DNA from: Membranipora membranacea
Taxonomy: Eukaryota; Bryozoa; Gymnolaemata; Cheilostomatida; Membraniporidae
Length of the DNA stretch: 64,000 bases
Reading direction: 5' to 3'
NCBI GenBank assembly: GCA_914767715.1
Contig: OU612072.1
Coordinates: 6,882,001-6,946,000 of the forward strand
The notes beneath the pieces were generated by a model that saw only the letters and a program-made list of their open reading frames with translations, was not told where the DNA came from and searched no databases. Position numbers and translations under genes: made by a program. Positions 45,891-57,706 of this stretch are shown here, one piece after another. Each line of letters begins with the position of its first letter. The stretch's first letter is position 1.

Positions 45891-48800
45891 CTGTATATCA
45901 CATGCTTTCTGTTGACTAGCTCCCTGTCTGCCCACCTTCGTCTGGCCTTCACTAAGCACATGTGGTAACACCTCGCTCATCTGGGGGTCTTCATTCAGGT
46001 TAACTAAGTTTGGTAGTTTATTGTTGATGGATGAAGCTGCAACACCTAAACATATGATATCAAATATTTTAGAATAAAATTAATTAAATGATGTAGTCAA
46101 GTAATATGTCAACATTCACCACACCACAAAAGATGTCATCGTCAATTTAATTTTGAATATCGAAGTGAAGTGAACAAAGTGAGTTTAACTTTTCTACATC
46201 TAATATTGTACATTCACAATAGACAAACAGATAACCAATTTGCCACAAAGTGCCACATGAGTTCGATCCATAAAAAAAAGAATAAACTAAATCAAGACAG
46301 GCTAGATCAAAGTATTCTGGGGTATCAGAAATTTGCAGCAATACGATCAATAATATCATGCAGATCAAGTTAGAGATTCAATTTGTCAGCATTTGGAGCT
46401 GCCACCCCTCAAGCCACCAGCCATCCAAGGAGACTGACAGTGAACCAAAAAGCCGGCAAGTCTGATCAAACTTGGTCTTAATAAAAAATAACAACAAAAA
46501 TATATTATTTACTACAATATATACGAATATGATATATTTTTATGAACAGAAGAGCAGAGCTTACCAGTATGCTCGAGGAATGAGCTTTCTTGTCTCATTT
46601 TCTCCTCTGCATATTTTAATTTCTGCTGCCAGTCGCACTGTAGTCTCTCAAAGTCTGACTCCTTCTCCTAAAGAACAAATATTCACATAATATCGGCATT
46701 TGTTTGAATCAATAAAATTCAGTAAATTCAGTACATCAAGTTTGAATGGATAAATTTGAGTGATTAAGATCAAATAAATCATTGAGTTATGAACTTTAAT
46801 AGGCAATTTGATTGGCCACATGTTGTGAAGAGAAGTATAGACAGTTGGGATTAGTGTTTTCCTGTTCTCATCCATGTTATATAAGCTTATACATTACTGC
46901 TTATCGTTTGGTTAGGGATCTGTCTAAGGCGCCTCATCAATTTCCATCATATTGACACTTACAACAACTCCTATTGTCATTAGAAACAGCTGCAGCCCTG
47001 CCAGCTGTGAAAACTTGATTGTACTTTATTTCCATCCTCACAATCCACAAGTTATCAGTGTTATATTTCTGTGTGGCACATACCTGCAACGCTTTACTAA
47101 ACCCTAGTATTTCTTGCATTGTGGATACATCATCATCCACCCCGCCTGTACCACCTTGCTCTGATCTTAGTCTAGTTATTCCTGCTCTCAGTTTTCTGAT
47201 CAGTCTAACCTTAGGATCCTCGTTCACCTTGGCTAGGTTCACAATGGAGCGGGCTTGCTGGGCATACCTAAAGCATAATTTGATATTAATATACTCCATT
47301 ACTATGAGAGAATCCGTGGCGCAATCAAAATTACATAGCCAAATATTACATAACATGTTCTGAAGGTTTGCAGTTTGAGTTTAATGTTTGTAGTATATGG
47401 TCAGGTCTAGACAAGGTGTTATGTCCATAAATTTGGCAAGCAAGGCCTTTTAAGTCTTAAAAACAAAGGATTTCAAGCAGTTGTCCATTTATGTTCAAGG
47501 AGAAAATAACTCCCATAAAACTTTTTTCCCTGCAAAGTATATCAACATCAATATTACACTATGAGCACCTGTGTCTCACATCATTGGAGTCAAATTTATC
47601 TGAGTACTCAACATGTGCCGAAAGCTAGAACTTGACCCATCACTGCATACAACAGTAGATCATGTCATCAGTGCAATTCAGATTGATTTTGACTGATCAG
47701 ATTGATCCATAGTCTGAGCACATACACCAGGACAGGTACACATACATACCTGAGAGTGGACAGAGTGTCCTCCAGATTCAGACTACTAGGTCTGATAGTA
47801 GCTATCATAGCGGTACAAGCGTTACCTCCCAGACTCTCCCTAAGTAACCAGGTGAGTACAGAGTCACAGTACGGGACGAACAGCTTACGCTTCTTATAGC
47901 TTGTGATGACTGCTCAGCTAAAACACTGATCACTTTTCCTAGAGTCAGCAGAGACCTGTCAGGTAGAGGAGAAGAGCAAATGATTCGAATTATAGAGAGG
48001 TCACTCCGAAAAGGGGTAACTCCAACAGGATAACAGCTGCCTAGGAGCAATGGCTGCCCTTTCATTTGGAGAGCACATGTTAACTTCATTGCTCCAAATT
48101 CAAAATAAATTATAATTTACAATAAGTATTATTTTTATGACTGTTGTGTACCGACCATGTGATTTTAATTGTCCAATGCTAAAAACCCTGAGCAAGAGAG
48201 AATCAGGAACCAAATGCACTCTATGTATAACTCAGTTTGAGACTCTTGCATCTGGAAGACATGTAAGGCTATGTGTAACAGTTATGTCATGAGATCTTTT
48301 TTTATCATTCAGCAATGAGATTCGTAATAATCTGTTATGGGTTTCTTTGATATATGACACTGACAAAGAAGAATTGGGCCTCATTTTTCTAGGGTCATAA
48401 CATTAAACCTGCTTGATCTTGGTGTCTAGTGAAGAGCCCAGGTTTCAGGTTATGGCGCATCAGCCAAGGAGATGAATTACCTGTTTATACTGGCTCCCTC
48501 TTTAAGTCTGACACCGCTAATCTGTGCAGACGACTGTCTCTCTGAGCCGGCTAGATCTACTAGATTAATCCTACTTACTACGCTGTGCTCATGCTGTGTC
48601 TCCTCAAATCCATACTCTACAATTATCAGTTAGAATCATTGAGTGCCAGTTGGTAAACATGATAGTGAGAAAATGCATACAACCCAATGCAAATTCTTGC
48701 AATGATAAATCCGATCCGAATAGGGGACTCAACTCTGGGAGTCTGTTTACTTTGCATGCAATTCAACTCACCAAAAAAGAAGTTTGAAGAGTGCAATGGA

Positions 48801-49571
48801 GAGGTTAATCCGTACTGCTAGCGTTTTCGCGTTTAAAACTCAATTAGTGTCAAATAAGCGTTCATAAACGCTTTATGCTTAGAGGTTGGCAAGTATGTAG
48901 CAGAGACACAATTACCTTGATCTGATTGAGGTTTATAGCAGAGACACACTTACCTTAATCTGATTGAGATTGATCGTAAACACAGAGTGAGATCTGGAGC
49001 TCTTATCGTTCATACCAGTACTAGCTGTAGCTCTCTGTCTGTTACCCAGAGTCAGTAATATCTGTCTGTAAAACGACAAAGAGTCAAAATGGAGTCAATA
49101 TGCATCGTGTGAAAACTGCCATACAATATCTGCCTGCAGCTGAGCAAGAAATTCATGAAGCCGGTGAACACTATTTACCTATTACAACGCTTTTTACTAG
49201 AGATGTGCATATGGAGAAACACATCTCAAACGTTGTCCAACAGCCGATCAAATATCATTCCAGCAGAGGATCACATTGGTATGTAATTGACACTGTTCAG
49301 AGCCTCCAAATATTCACTCATTACATTTGGAGACAAGTTTACTAGTAAATTACTACCTAACACCAATCTGCGTAAAAGCTTGGGCAAAACACATTCGCAG
49401 TACGTGCATCACTACACGAGGTACCATATTATAGCCTGATACAAAGTCTGAATTGTAGGATATCTAACTGTAATCCACACATTATGTCTGAGATAACTCA
49501 ATTTACCTGTATATCAGCATTTGAGGCTACAGGGTAGGTAGATAATCCCTCCTTTCTACATGCACCGCTGT
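45891..49571 (-). pseudogene. Kinesin-3 fragment, KIF14-like (7 exons, one frameshift)
   Basis: Exons are 49571-49507, 49061-48954, 48614-48481, 47955-47750, 47267-47084, 46667-46565 and 46045-45891. The order is that of a kinesin-3 motor: GNRQRATAS and NDKSSRSH (switch I), NLVDLAGSER (switch II), [36 protein letters not shown], the neck YAQQARSIVNLAKVNEDP, a charged coiled stretch, then NLVNLNEDPQMSEVL at the start of an FHA domain. The neck and FHA entry resemble KIF14 most. Known role: microtubule motor; KIF14 works in cytokinesis. The exon 47955-47750 is 206 nt and switches frame between LAEQSSQ and KKRKLFVPY, so a base is lost or gained. No P-loop exons are found upstream and no FHA remainder downstream. 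All other junctions stay in phase. A fragment or pseudogene is likely; an assembly error in one exon is possible. Confidence 0.72.
48899..48974. repeat. 38-bp tandem duplication covering a kinesin splice donor
   Basis: Two 38-bp units (48899-48936 and 48937-48974) each contain the end of the switch I exon, AATCAGATxAAG, and a GTAA donor. Using the second donor would add 38 nt and break the frame. Confidence 0.75.
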
Positions 49572-49579
49572 CTGCAAGA

Positions 49580-52500
49580 TTACAATAAGAAATATGTCAT
49601 GATTTTTATTATAATTCTTTATTTACTTGGAAATTTAGTGTCCTAGTCAATAGAAATTCAGTCATAATTTCTATAAAATGTGATAACCATGAATCAACAT
49701 AGAGCCTTATAAACTTCTCATTGGGACCCAAATATCACTTAAGTTCATTGAGGGCATGCAATTTGGAATTGGTATTTTTCAGACCTGTTGGTTGATAACT
49801 TCTAGTCTAAAGCAACCAAATAAAAGCTCATAGTACACAACTTAACCAACTGAAGTAAGTTCTTGAGTTCTGCCTGCTGGCAGACCTCCCTGCTTAAACA
49901 TAATGTTGCCTTGTTTGTACTCTGTTGTTGGACTGTAGCCTCCTTTGGGTAGTAGGTAGAGGCTAAGTGAAAATCCCAATTGCACCACTGCATCCATTGA
50001 CCTGATTCCCAGTCCAGTTCCTCCCAGCTATCTCGCAAAGGTAGTTAAAACCCAGAGCCATTCCCTCCCAATCATTTATCTTGCCCAATAAATATGTTAA
50101 TAGTTTGTCCATATCCCTTCCCTCCCCCTGCCCAATTTATCTTGCTTATCTTGCAGGATAAATAAGTTAATATTTTGTCCATATCCCCCCCCCCCCCCAA
50201 AGTCAGGTCAATTATATTCCCAGCCCAGATAGAGTCGGCGTACTCGGTATATTCACGGGCAGATAGAGTTGGCGTACTCGATACATCTCCACTTAGAGTC
50301 GGCGCACTCGTTTTAGAGAGTTGGCGTACTCAGCATAAATAGGCAATGTGCGCGGTTGCAGTGGCGGGTATCACCGCCTTAGGGTAACCCCCTTAAAATC
50401 CACTACAACTCAATGCTGCATCCTCCCGCTTGTTTATTCATAGTCTTTTGTAAACTATAACTACATAATTGACTTAAAATTCAACTCACTTATAACAGCC
50501 AACAACCTTTTAGCTCTTGTTGCACTTTATTAGCCAGTGTCAGGCACTAAAGAGACATTTCAGTAGGAAAATGACTGACAGAGACCGTTCGTCAAGTACT
50601 TCTCTGCTGACAAGTGAAGTGAGGTTTCACTTTTGATAATAGCCTCCAAAACTCGGTGTTTCCATTGGTCAGTTTAAGTCATCCAGACACCCTATTGGCT
50701 AATAAGTGATCGATAAATGATTTGATGTTTGAAAGTAAAAAAAAACAGTGTAGGACAACTCCAGTTATTAACAACACTATCATTGGAGAACAGCGTGGTT
50801 GGGTCATACCCCTCCCACCCTTCCTAGTAGGATATACCCATCCCCTCCCACCCACCCTCCTGAACAAATTTAGTTTATAAAGGGCAGGTGAAACAGTGAA
50901 TAACGGTCAGTCGAGGTTGGATGAATGTGAGAGCTGTTTTTAAAAAAATTTTAAATTTTGAGACATATGTACATGGTAATCGATAGCGCGTTTTATCAAA
51001 TAGACATTAATGCGGTTACAGTTGATGAAATTGTTTTGTAACATAAACAGAAGAGTTGTTTGAGCTATTGATCGGTATAATTGAGATTATTAAAAGGTTA
51101 TCATAGATGTTTTAACTTTTGGCACACAGCGAGTCGTCATTTATTTATTTATTATAATGTTTTTATTGAGGTTTTCATATGCTTAAGTATGTCATAAACA
51201 AAGGAAAATAACAACCTTTTGACCTCATAAACAAAACAAAAAAGAAAGAAAAATATTTATAGATATGGACAGAAATGATAATCAGTTGGGAGAAAAATTT
51301 TTACAGTATGTGATTGATTGATATATATTATTACGCTTTACTAAATGAAATGAATTGGTTTAAAAATCTTGTTAAAAAGTCATAGTTGATAAAGAAGTGT
51401 CAGAAACTGGAGGATGTAGATCTTGTCGCGACTAAGAGGTTGCAGCGCAAGGAAGGCAAGTGAACAAGCTTAGTATCTTTAATGATAAATATTAAATAAC
51501 AAATGTTAATGATAAATGTTAAATGATTAATTATTAACAATAAATGTTTAACAATTAATAATGAATAATAAATATTAAATTAAATTTTTTTTTTAAAACA
51601 CTAGGTTTTATTTGTTTAATGATAAATATTTAATGGAGTAGTTCAATTGTGGTTTTTAAAAAATTTAATGTTCAAGTTAAGCTTTAGTTCACTGGCATTG
51701 TGAGCGAGTGTATGCAGTAAGAGAAGTGTTGACATGTGTCTATTAGGTTCAGGTCAGCTTGCACAAACTGGAAGGATAATAAACAACCAGTTTATAGCAG
51801 CTGCCCTGGGCCTAAAGAATCTTTGGACTCCCTATCCAGAGCAAGAACCCCTAGCCCCCTCCGAAGAGGTATTTTAGGGTTTTTTATTCCGAGCTCCTCC
51901 TAAAACATAAAAGCCCTAACTAATGTGTTAGTGATAATTAAATAAGAGTATAATTTTTAACTTTTAATTAATAATAATTACGATTTACTAATAGATGAAG
52001 GGAGATCCTACAGATTGAACACTGAGAGAAGAGGGAGTGGGAGTAAGAGAGAGTAAGAAAAAGGAGATTGAAGATAAGAAAATAGAAAAAAATAATTTAA
52101 AAAAAAATTGAAATTGAAATTTGAATTTTAGGATCCTAAAGAATAATAACGCTTTTTACCCCTTCCTAAGTTTATTATAGGTTTTTTTGACACTTGGATT
52201 TTCCAGAAGAGGTAAGACGAAGACGAAGAGATACGTTGTCGTCGGTAATTTTACAAACAATAGTAGTATACAGTAGATACGAAACGATTGTCTTAGACGA
52301 TGCGAAGACGGTACGGTATGTTTGGAGCGGGTTTAAATGTAGACAGTTGTTTCGTTCGGTGAAATTACGGTAATGTAGTTTCGATAGTTGGAAGGAGAGT
52401 CGGCGATAACTTTAAATGCCTGACCGAGTTACAAATAATTTTTAAAACAAATTGTGCCTGTTTTAGAATAATAGAATATTCCCTAGTTTTTTCTGGGTTT

Positions 52501-52815
52501 TGTAGAGTTGTTGCATGGAATAAAATAACCTACAAGTTTCGTTCAAAATTTTTAAAAACAATGTTATGTGTTTAACAAAGTTAAAAATTTATTACATGGT
52601 TTCAGATAAAATGCAGTGACAAGACATCAAGGGCATACATGCACAAGGAATATAACAAGACAAACAACAATACAATCAACACTACAATACAACAATACAA
52701 GGATCGCTCTTTTACTTTCAAGTTTTCACAATCATAGTACTTAAGTATCCTACACAGTTGAAGCATTACACAAGGTTCGTGTAACTTAGCATCGCATGTA
52801 TCTAACAATTCAAGT
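49580..52815. other. Repeat-rich stretch, no gene seen
   Basis: Two copies of a block with ATAAATATGTTAATAGTTTG lie at 50060-50125 and 50140-50190, the second ending in a C run. Degenerate GAGTCGGCGTACTCG units lie at 50230-50335. AT-rich TAATGATAAATATT-like repeats lie at 51470-51600. The missing 5' exons of the kinesin are not here. Confidence 0.45.
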
Positions 52816-52822
52816 GTACAAT

Positions 52823-52984
52823 CAAGGGTAGCCTACAGTTTCAGCTATGCACGCTGGTTAAAAATCAAGTGTTATGCAAGGGTAGCCTACAGTTTCAGCT
52901 ATGCACGCTGGTTAAAAATCAAGTGGTATGCAATGGTAGCCTACAGTTTCAGCTTTGCACGCTGGTAAAAATTCAAGTTCAAGG
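52823..52984. repeat. Three tandem units of 54 bp
   Basis: Units begin at 52823, 52877 and 52931 with CAAGGGTAGCCTACAGTTTC (third: CAATGG...) and are nearly identical. Confidence 0.85.
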
Positions 52985-53149
52985 GAAGCCTACTATCAGA
53001 CAAACACTCAATCATCCAACCAATCATCTAACACGTTCAGTCAACCAATCAGACAATCATTGGCCTACACTCAATGATTGTAACAACAACAAACACCAAA
53101 CATTCAAAGTAGAGTAGAGGTCTTACAAAACCTGGTGATGCCGTTCACC

Positions 53150-53380
53150 TCAGCTGGCCCTGTAGTGTAGTAGAAGGTGATGGCGAGCCCTGCGATCCAC
53201 AGCATACTGCAATGCTGCTACCCATAGTGTGTCCCGATCCATCCAAACCGCCAGCTCCTGACTGCGTTGAGAGAAGTCGTCAGGATACCGTGCTGAGTGC
53301 TTGAAGAATCTGCGTTTCCACTGGCGATAGCTAAACATGCTCGGGGTGTCCCTCAGGCGCTTCTTAAATATCGCTGTACC
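53150..53380 (-). mobile_element. Transposon-like coding remnant
   Basis: Open frame on the minus strand, MFSYRQWKRRFFKHSARY then DRDTLWVAALQYAVDRRA, ending HYRAS-stop. The second block resembles the unassigned frame in the 29.5-kb transposon. No flanking TIRs identified. Family not recognised. Confidence 0.3.
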
Positions 53381-53639
53381 AAACCTAACTATACAAATAC
53401 AGTGACGTGCATTGAACTTAATAAACACAAACAAGCATGTAATAACTACTATTCTACTGATACATTTACTCCCTACTCCTAACTGCTCCTAACTAACCCT
53501 AACTACATTTAACTATTACTAGCTGCTATCATCAGTCACTACCTACAACTATTGCCAGCTACTATCTATCTATGCTATCACTACTTAGTCTAGTTTTAGT
53601 CTAATCAACCTATGCACGGTTGAAATAAATAATACTAAA

Positions 53640-53715
53640 AATGGCTTTATTTTAATATATAATACAATATACAATAATATATAATACAATATACAATAAT
53701 ACATTCTACAATATA
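53640..53715. repeat. Tandem repeat of AATATATAATACAATATACA
   Basis: At least two and a half units of about 32 bp built from AATATATAATACAATATACAAT. Confidence 0.7.
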
Positions 53716-54102
53716 CATCAATGTTACATGTAACCATGATACTAAAGACCTAAATACTATGTACCTACAATGGAAAAAAATATTTTGCTGTCTTCAAATG
53801 GTTGGTTGTTGTTAAATTTTAATGCTTTGTGGCTGGGATTTTCTTGCAATTGTAATATTTTGACGATAGAATATAAGTGGTGTTTTTTCTTATTGCAGCT
53901 TGCCTTTTTTTAATTGGTAAATCAGTTATTTGTTTAATGCATTGTGTTATCAATCATTAATATTAAGATGAACAGTACAGAGTCCTTCATGCCCCTTAAC
54001 AATTTTGAAACATGGAAATGGAATAATTGTTAAAATTGAACTTCAGTGCCTCCAAGTCAAAGCAAGCAAACTTCTTTCAAGCCTTATGTACAAACATTTT
54101 AC

Positions 54103-54425
54103 TTGCGCTGTACATACCACTTTAAATTCTTCCTAGCCTACTTGATTTATTGCCTTACCTACTTTCGTCACACTACGTTGTGTCAAGCCTTCTGCACATC
54201 CACTGATCATCAGCTGAGCTCATGTTATGTGTCAGTAGTTATAGTTAGTAGTGAGTAGTTATAATTAGTAGTTAGTAGTTATAGTGTTAGTGAATTTTAG
54301 TGAGTCACTCTAGCTGACCATCAGTCATTTCACAGATAAGCTTGACACAACGTAGTGCGACAAAAGTAGGTAAGGCAGTAAATCAAGTAGGCAAGGAAGA
54401 ATTTCAAGTGGCAAGTACAGCGCAA
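54103..54425. mobile_element. Foldback/MITE-like element, 85-bp inverted repeats
   Basis: Left arm 54103-54187 and right arm 54341-54425 are inverted copies with about 8 differences, sharing TTGCGCTGTAC and ACTACGTTGTGTCAAG. The 153-nt interior has AGTTATAGTTAGTAG-type simple repeats. No coding capacity. Confidence 0.7.
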
Positions 54426-54799
54426 TTAAAATAGCAGCACTAATCTTTAAGTTATTTTTCAAAAGATTTTGTCTGTTAACTGATCATTGAAACAGTGAAA
54501 CAGGGAAGTGAAAAATTTTGTGATCTGCTACAGAATTTTGTAAGGATTTGTGTGTCATAGCAAGGAGCTGTTACTCCTTGGTCATAGTCATAGTAATAAT
54601 TAACTCAATCATTGGAAGCAGGGATGAGAGGGCAAGGACAATTAACCTTAATCTGACTTTTCACATTGTGTTATGCTGTTTTGTTAGATTTGTATTCTCT
54701 TATGTAAGTTATAGTTCACTAGGCGAGTAGATTGATTTTTCAAGTTTTATAAAACAGTTGGTTGAATAATTGGTTGCTGCTGAGTTTACTGATTGTGTT

Positions 54800-57706
54800 T
54801 AAATGAGCTGTTGTTCCACACATAAAATGAAAAGTAATACTGTTTAGATCTGACCTGTGTTCGGTTTTGTCGTTTTTTTGTCGGTCGATTTGTTTCGTTT
54901 ACAGTCGGATTTCGGCGTATACGGTCGAATTTCTGAGTTTGCGGCCGGATTTTGTTGTTGAACAATAATTGCTGCCATTGAAGTAGTCATCCTTGTTCCA
55001 TTGAAGTGAACTAAGATCTCCTGAAGTCTGCTGAAATCTGCTGAAGGTGGTCCGATGAAGTCCATGAATATCCGCTTTAGTCTGTTTCCATCCACAAGAC
55101 GATCCTCTTCTCCGTCTCATGCTGTGCCTAGAAAAACAAAAAGGAACAAATTATGAAGCAGCTTCTAATTTGTAAATTGAACTATTTCCATATTATCTTT
55201 ATTGCAGGTAGTCGCATAGCAAAAACCACTCAGAGCCAACATATTAAATAAGAGAGCTGCACCCAAACAGAACACAGAAATTGGCATCATTACCCTAATG
55301 CTGTCTGAATGCACTCACCAGTTCCGGATTTAATTAAGCTAACAACTTAAGAAAACAAATAACTACATTGAATTAAATTCTCAATACTATAACCATATAA
55401 AGCAAAAAATGCAGGAGACCAATCTAAACTGACTAAAGAACACTGGCACTCTGCGCTTTGATTAGCTTAATTTAACTGCCCAAGTGTTGCATGCAATATC
55501 GTGAAACCAAGCAAAGCAACCAAGAAATAAAATTAGCGTCAAAATCGAGGACCTCGGTAAAAGATATTTTCAATTGATTATGGAGTCAACACCCTAGACA
55601 AGACTACAGATTGTTTCACACAACGCTGTGATTCCCTGATTTATCTTGCATTGATGGCATGGTAAAGATCAAGGTAGGTCAAACAATAGATTTATCAGGC
55701 AACACAATGACTACACGCATGTAATATTCAAATTATATATATTCAAATATATTCAATCCAGTCCATATGGTGACAGGGAATATCCAAAACAGTAGCCAGC
55801 CATGCAGTAACTTACCATAGCTTTTCTGTGTCTCGCTGTGGCCCGTCCTGTCCAAGCAGCAACTGGATCAGAAGAGCAACGTGCACAGTGCTGATCACTA
55901 GTTATATACTCAAACCATAGACAATGCGTCATAGATATGTCTATGACCCAAACTTTGAGTTTGAAAAGCTGCACTGTGTAGATGATTACAATGCTTTTTT
56001 TACTGATCAATTGCTAAGATATTGCTAGTCCTATGATTGCTTGCTATCCCTTGTATATCTCCGCGCCACCTCCCATGCAAATTTTGCAATTGCAAGATTT
56101 TGAGCAAGCTTTAGGATTTTAGCTTATTTAGATACTTTCAATCATTCTGGTCACCGCACAGTGCAATGTCAAAATTGGTGTATTTGGTCTGCAACTTACA
56201 ACTGGAAAATATGTGTTTAGATAATTAACGTTGGCTAAAACCATCCTTATCTCATAATTTCTCAAAAAGCAGTCACAATTTCACTCTGATAATTAGGCAA
56301 GTTCTGACTAGAAAGCAGTCAACAATGATGACATATCACAAAATGTGACTTGACGTACTTAAGTTTCTGTGGCACTGTTTGTCATGTCTAGAGAGTGGAA
56401 TTTGGCATCATTATTCCACCCATTATCTGAGATAGATACTAAATAGCAACAGAATATAGAAATAAAAGGCACAATAGATGAGAAAAAAGCAATTCATCAT
56501 TCTGGTTCTGTATTTAAAAAAAAAAGAAATAGCTGCTGCTGTACTATCAATGGCAGAATTTTGACCTGATATATGGCCAATATTCACCTATAAAAACGTG
56601 TCTAATATAATAATATTAAAAATATTTTTGACAAACTCACTTTATTGTTTTACTATTGTAGTTTCTGTGCATGGTCTCATATGACCTGATGACTCATTTG
56701 GCGAATAAAAAATATGTAGTCAAAAATATTAAAATGACAGCAAAATAAATTTCTAATATTGATTTTAATGGAAACATATTATTCGTTATATAACTAGCTG
56801 TAGCTGCCTAAGTCACACAAAAGTATTTGCAACGGCTAAAATAGTGAAAAGTAATATTATATACACAGGTTGCCAGTTTGCAATTTTGAAGGTTACTATG
56901 ATTCATATGAGATCATTTATATACTTTTATTTGACTACACACGTTAAGAGGGAATCTCTCTCCTCAAATTACTTATTAGGACGAGCGTAACACCTACCTT
57001 CAATCCCTTGCGAATAAACTTTACCAGGGTTCATTTTGCACTAGCCTGGGCCACAGTCATCCCGAACGCCGTTAAGGGCTGGGCTGGGCAGGGTAGGTGG
57101 ATGAGTGGGAGGGACAACCACCCCCGAATAATTTTGTGCCCTGACCTGAGTTTAATTGACTATCGCAACATAATACTTATTACTATGATTACCTTCGTAT
57201 GAATTTGATCATTTAAGAAGAGAGAATTTTCTCCTCTTAACTCGAGTTCAGGTACTACGACCCACAGCACTGGCGTAGAGGGGATCTTGTTACAGCATGT
57301 CCTAACAAACAGTTACCTACTTTTATTCAAGTTCCACATAAGCCTGGCTAGGGAAAGTGGTGTGCATGCACAATATCAGAGCTGCTGGTGCGCGGACCTC
57401 ATAGATTATGAGCTGCATCTTAACTATCAGGGCACTCTTGATTACTCCTCAATGATGTGATTAATGTATTATGATAAAGCAAAATTATTCTGATTCTCAG
57501 TTGGCTGGAAATTTAACGAGGGGAAGTAAGGTTTTGTTTTGCTGCTTTGCACCAAATATTTTGAGAGCTGTGGGCGTTTTGTGTAGGTGAAGGTGATCAA
57601 CCCTTTGCAGTTCAAAGTAACAAATAAAAGAAAAATGATGTAGGAGTTTCCGGGAAAAATGAACTTTGCAGCATCGTTATTTAAATGCACTAAAATATCA
57701 ACAATA
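54800..57706. other. No gene with firm support; possible minus-strand spliced transcript
   Basis: On the minus strand an ATG directly abutting a GTAAGTT donor (about 55819-55814) and an acceptor TTTTCTAG before GCACAGCATGAG (about 55130) could be joined, giving only a 17-codon frame. The longer frame below it (to 54844) lacks any domain. It may be a non-coding RNA or chance. The rest of the stretch shows nothing supportable. Confidence 0.2.

Noticed and set aside
49802-50038. Candidate 5' kinesin exon
   Set aside because: No P-loop, no beta-sheet core motifs and no splice sites in phase; probably repeat-derived or chance.
54844-55120. Arg-rich minus-strand frames as a protein gene
   Set aside because: Overlapping frames of similar length with no domain; the only plausible splice join gives 17 codons.
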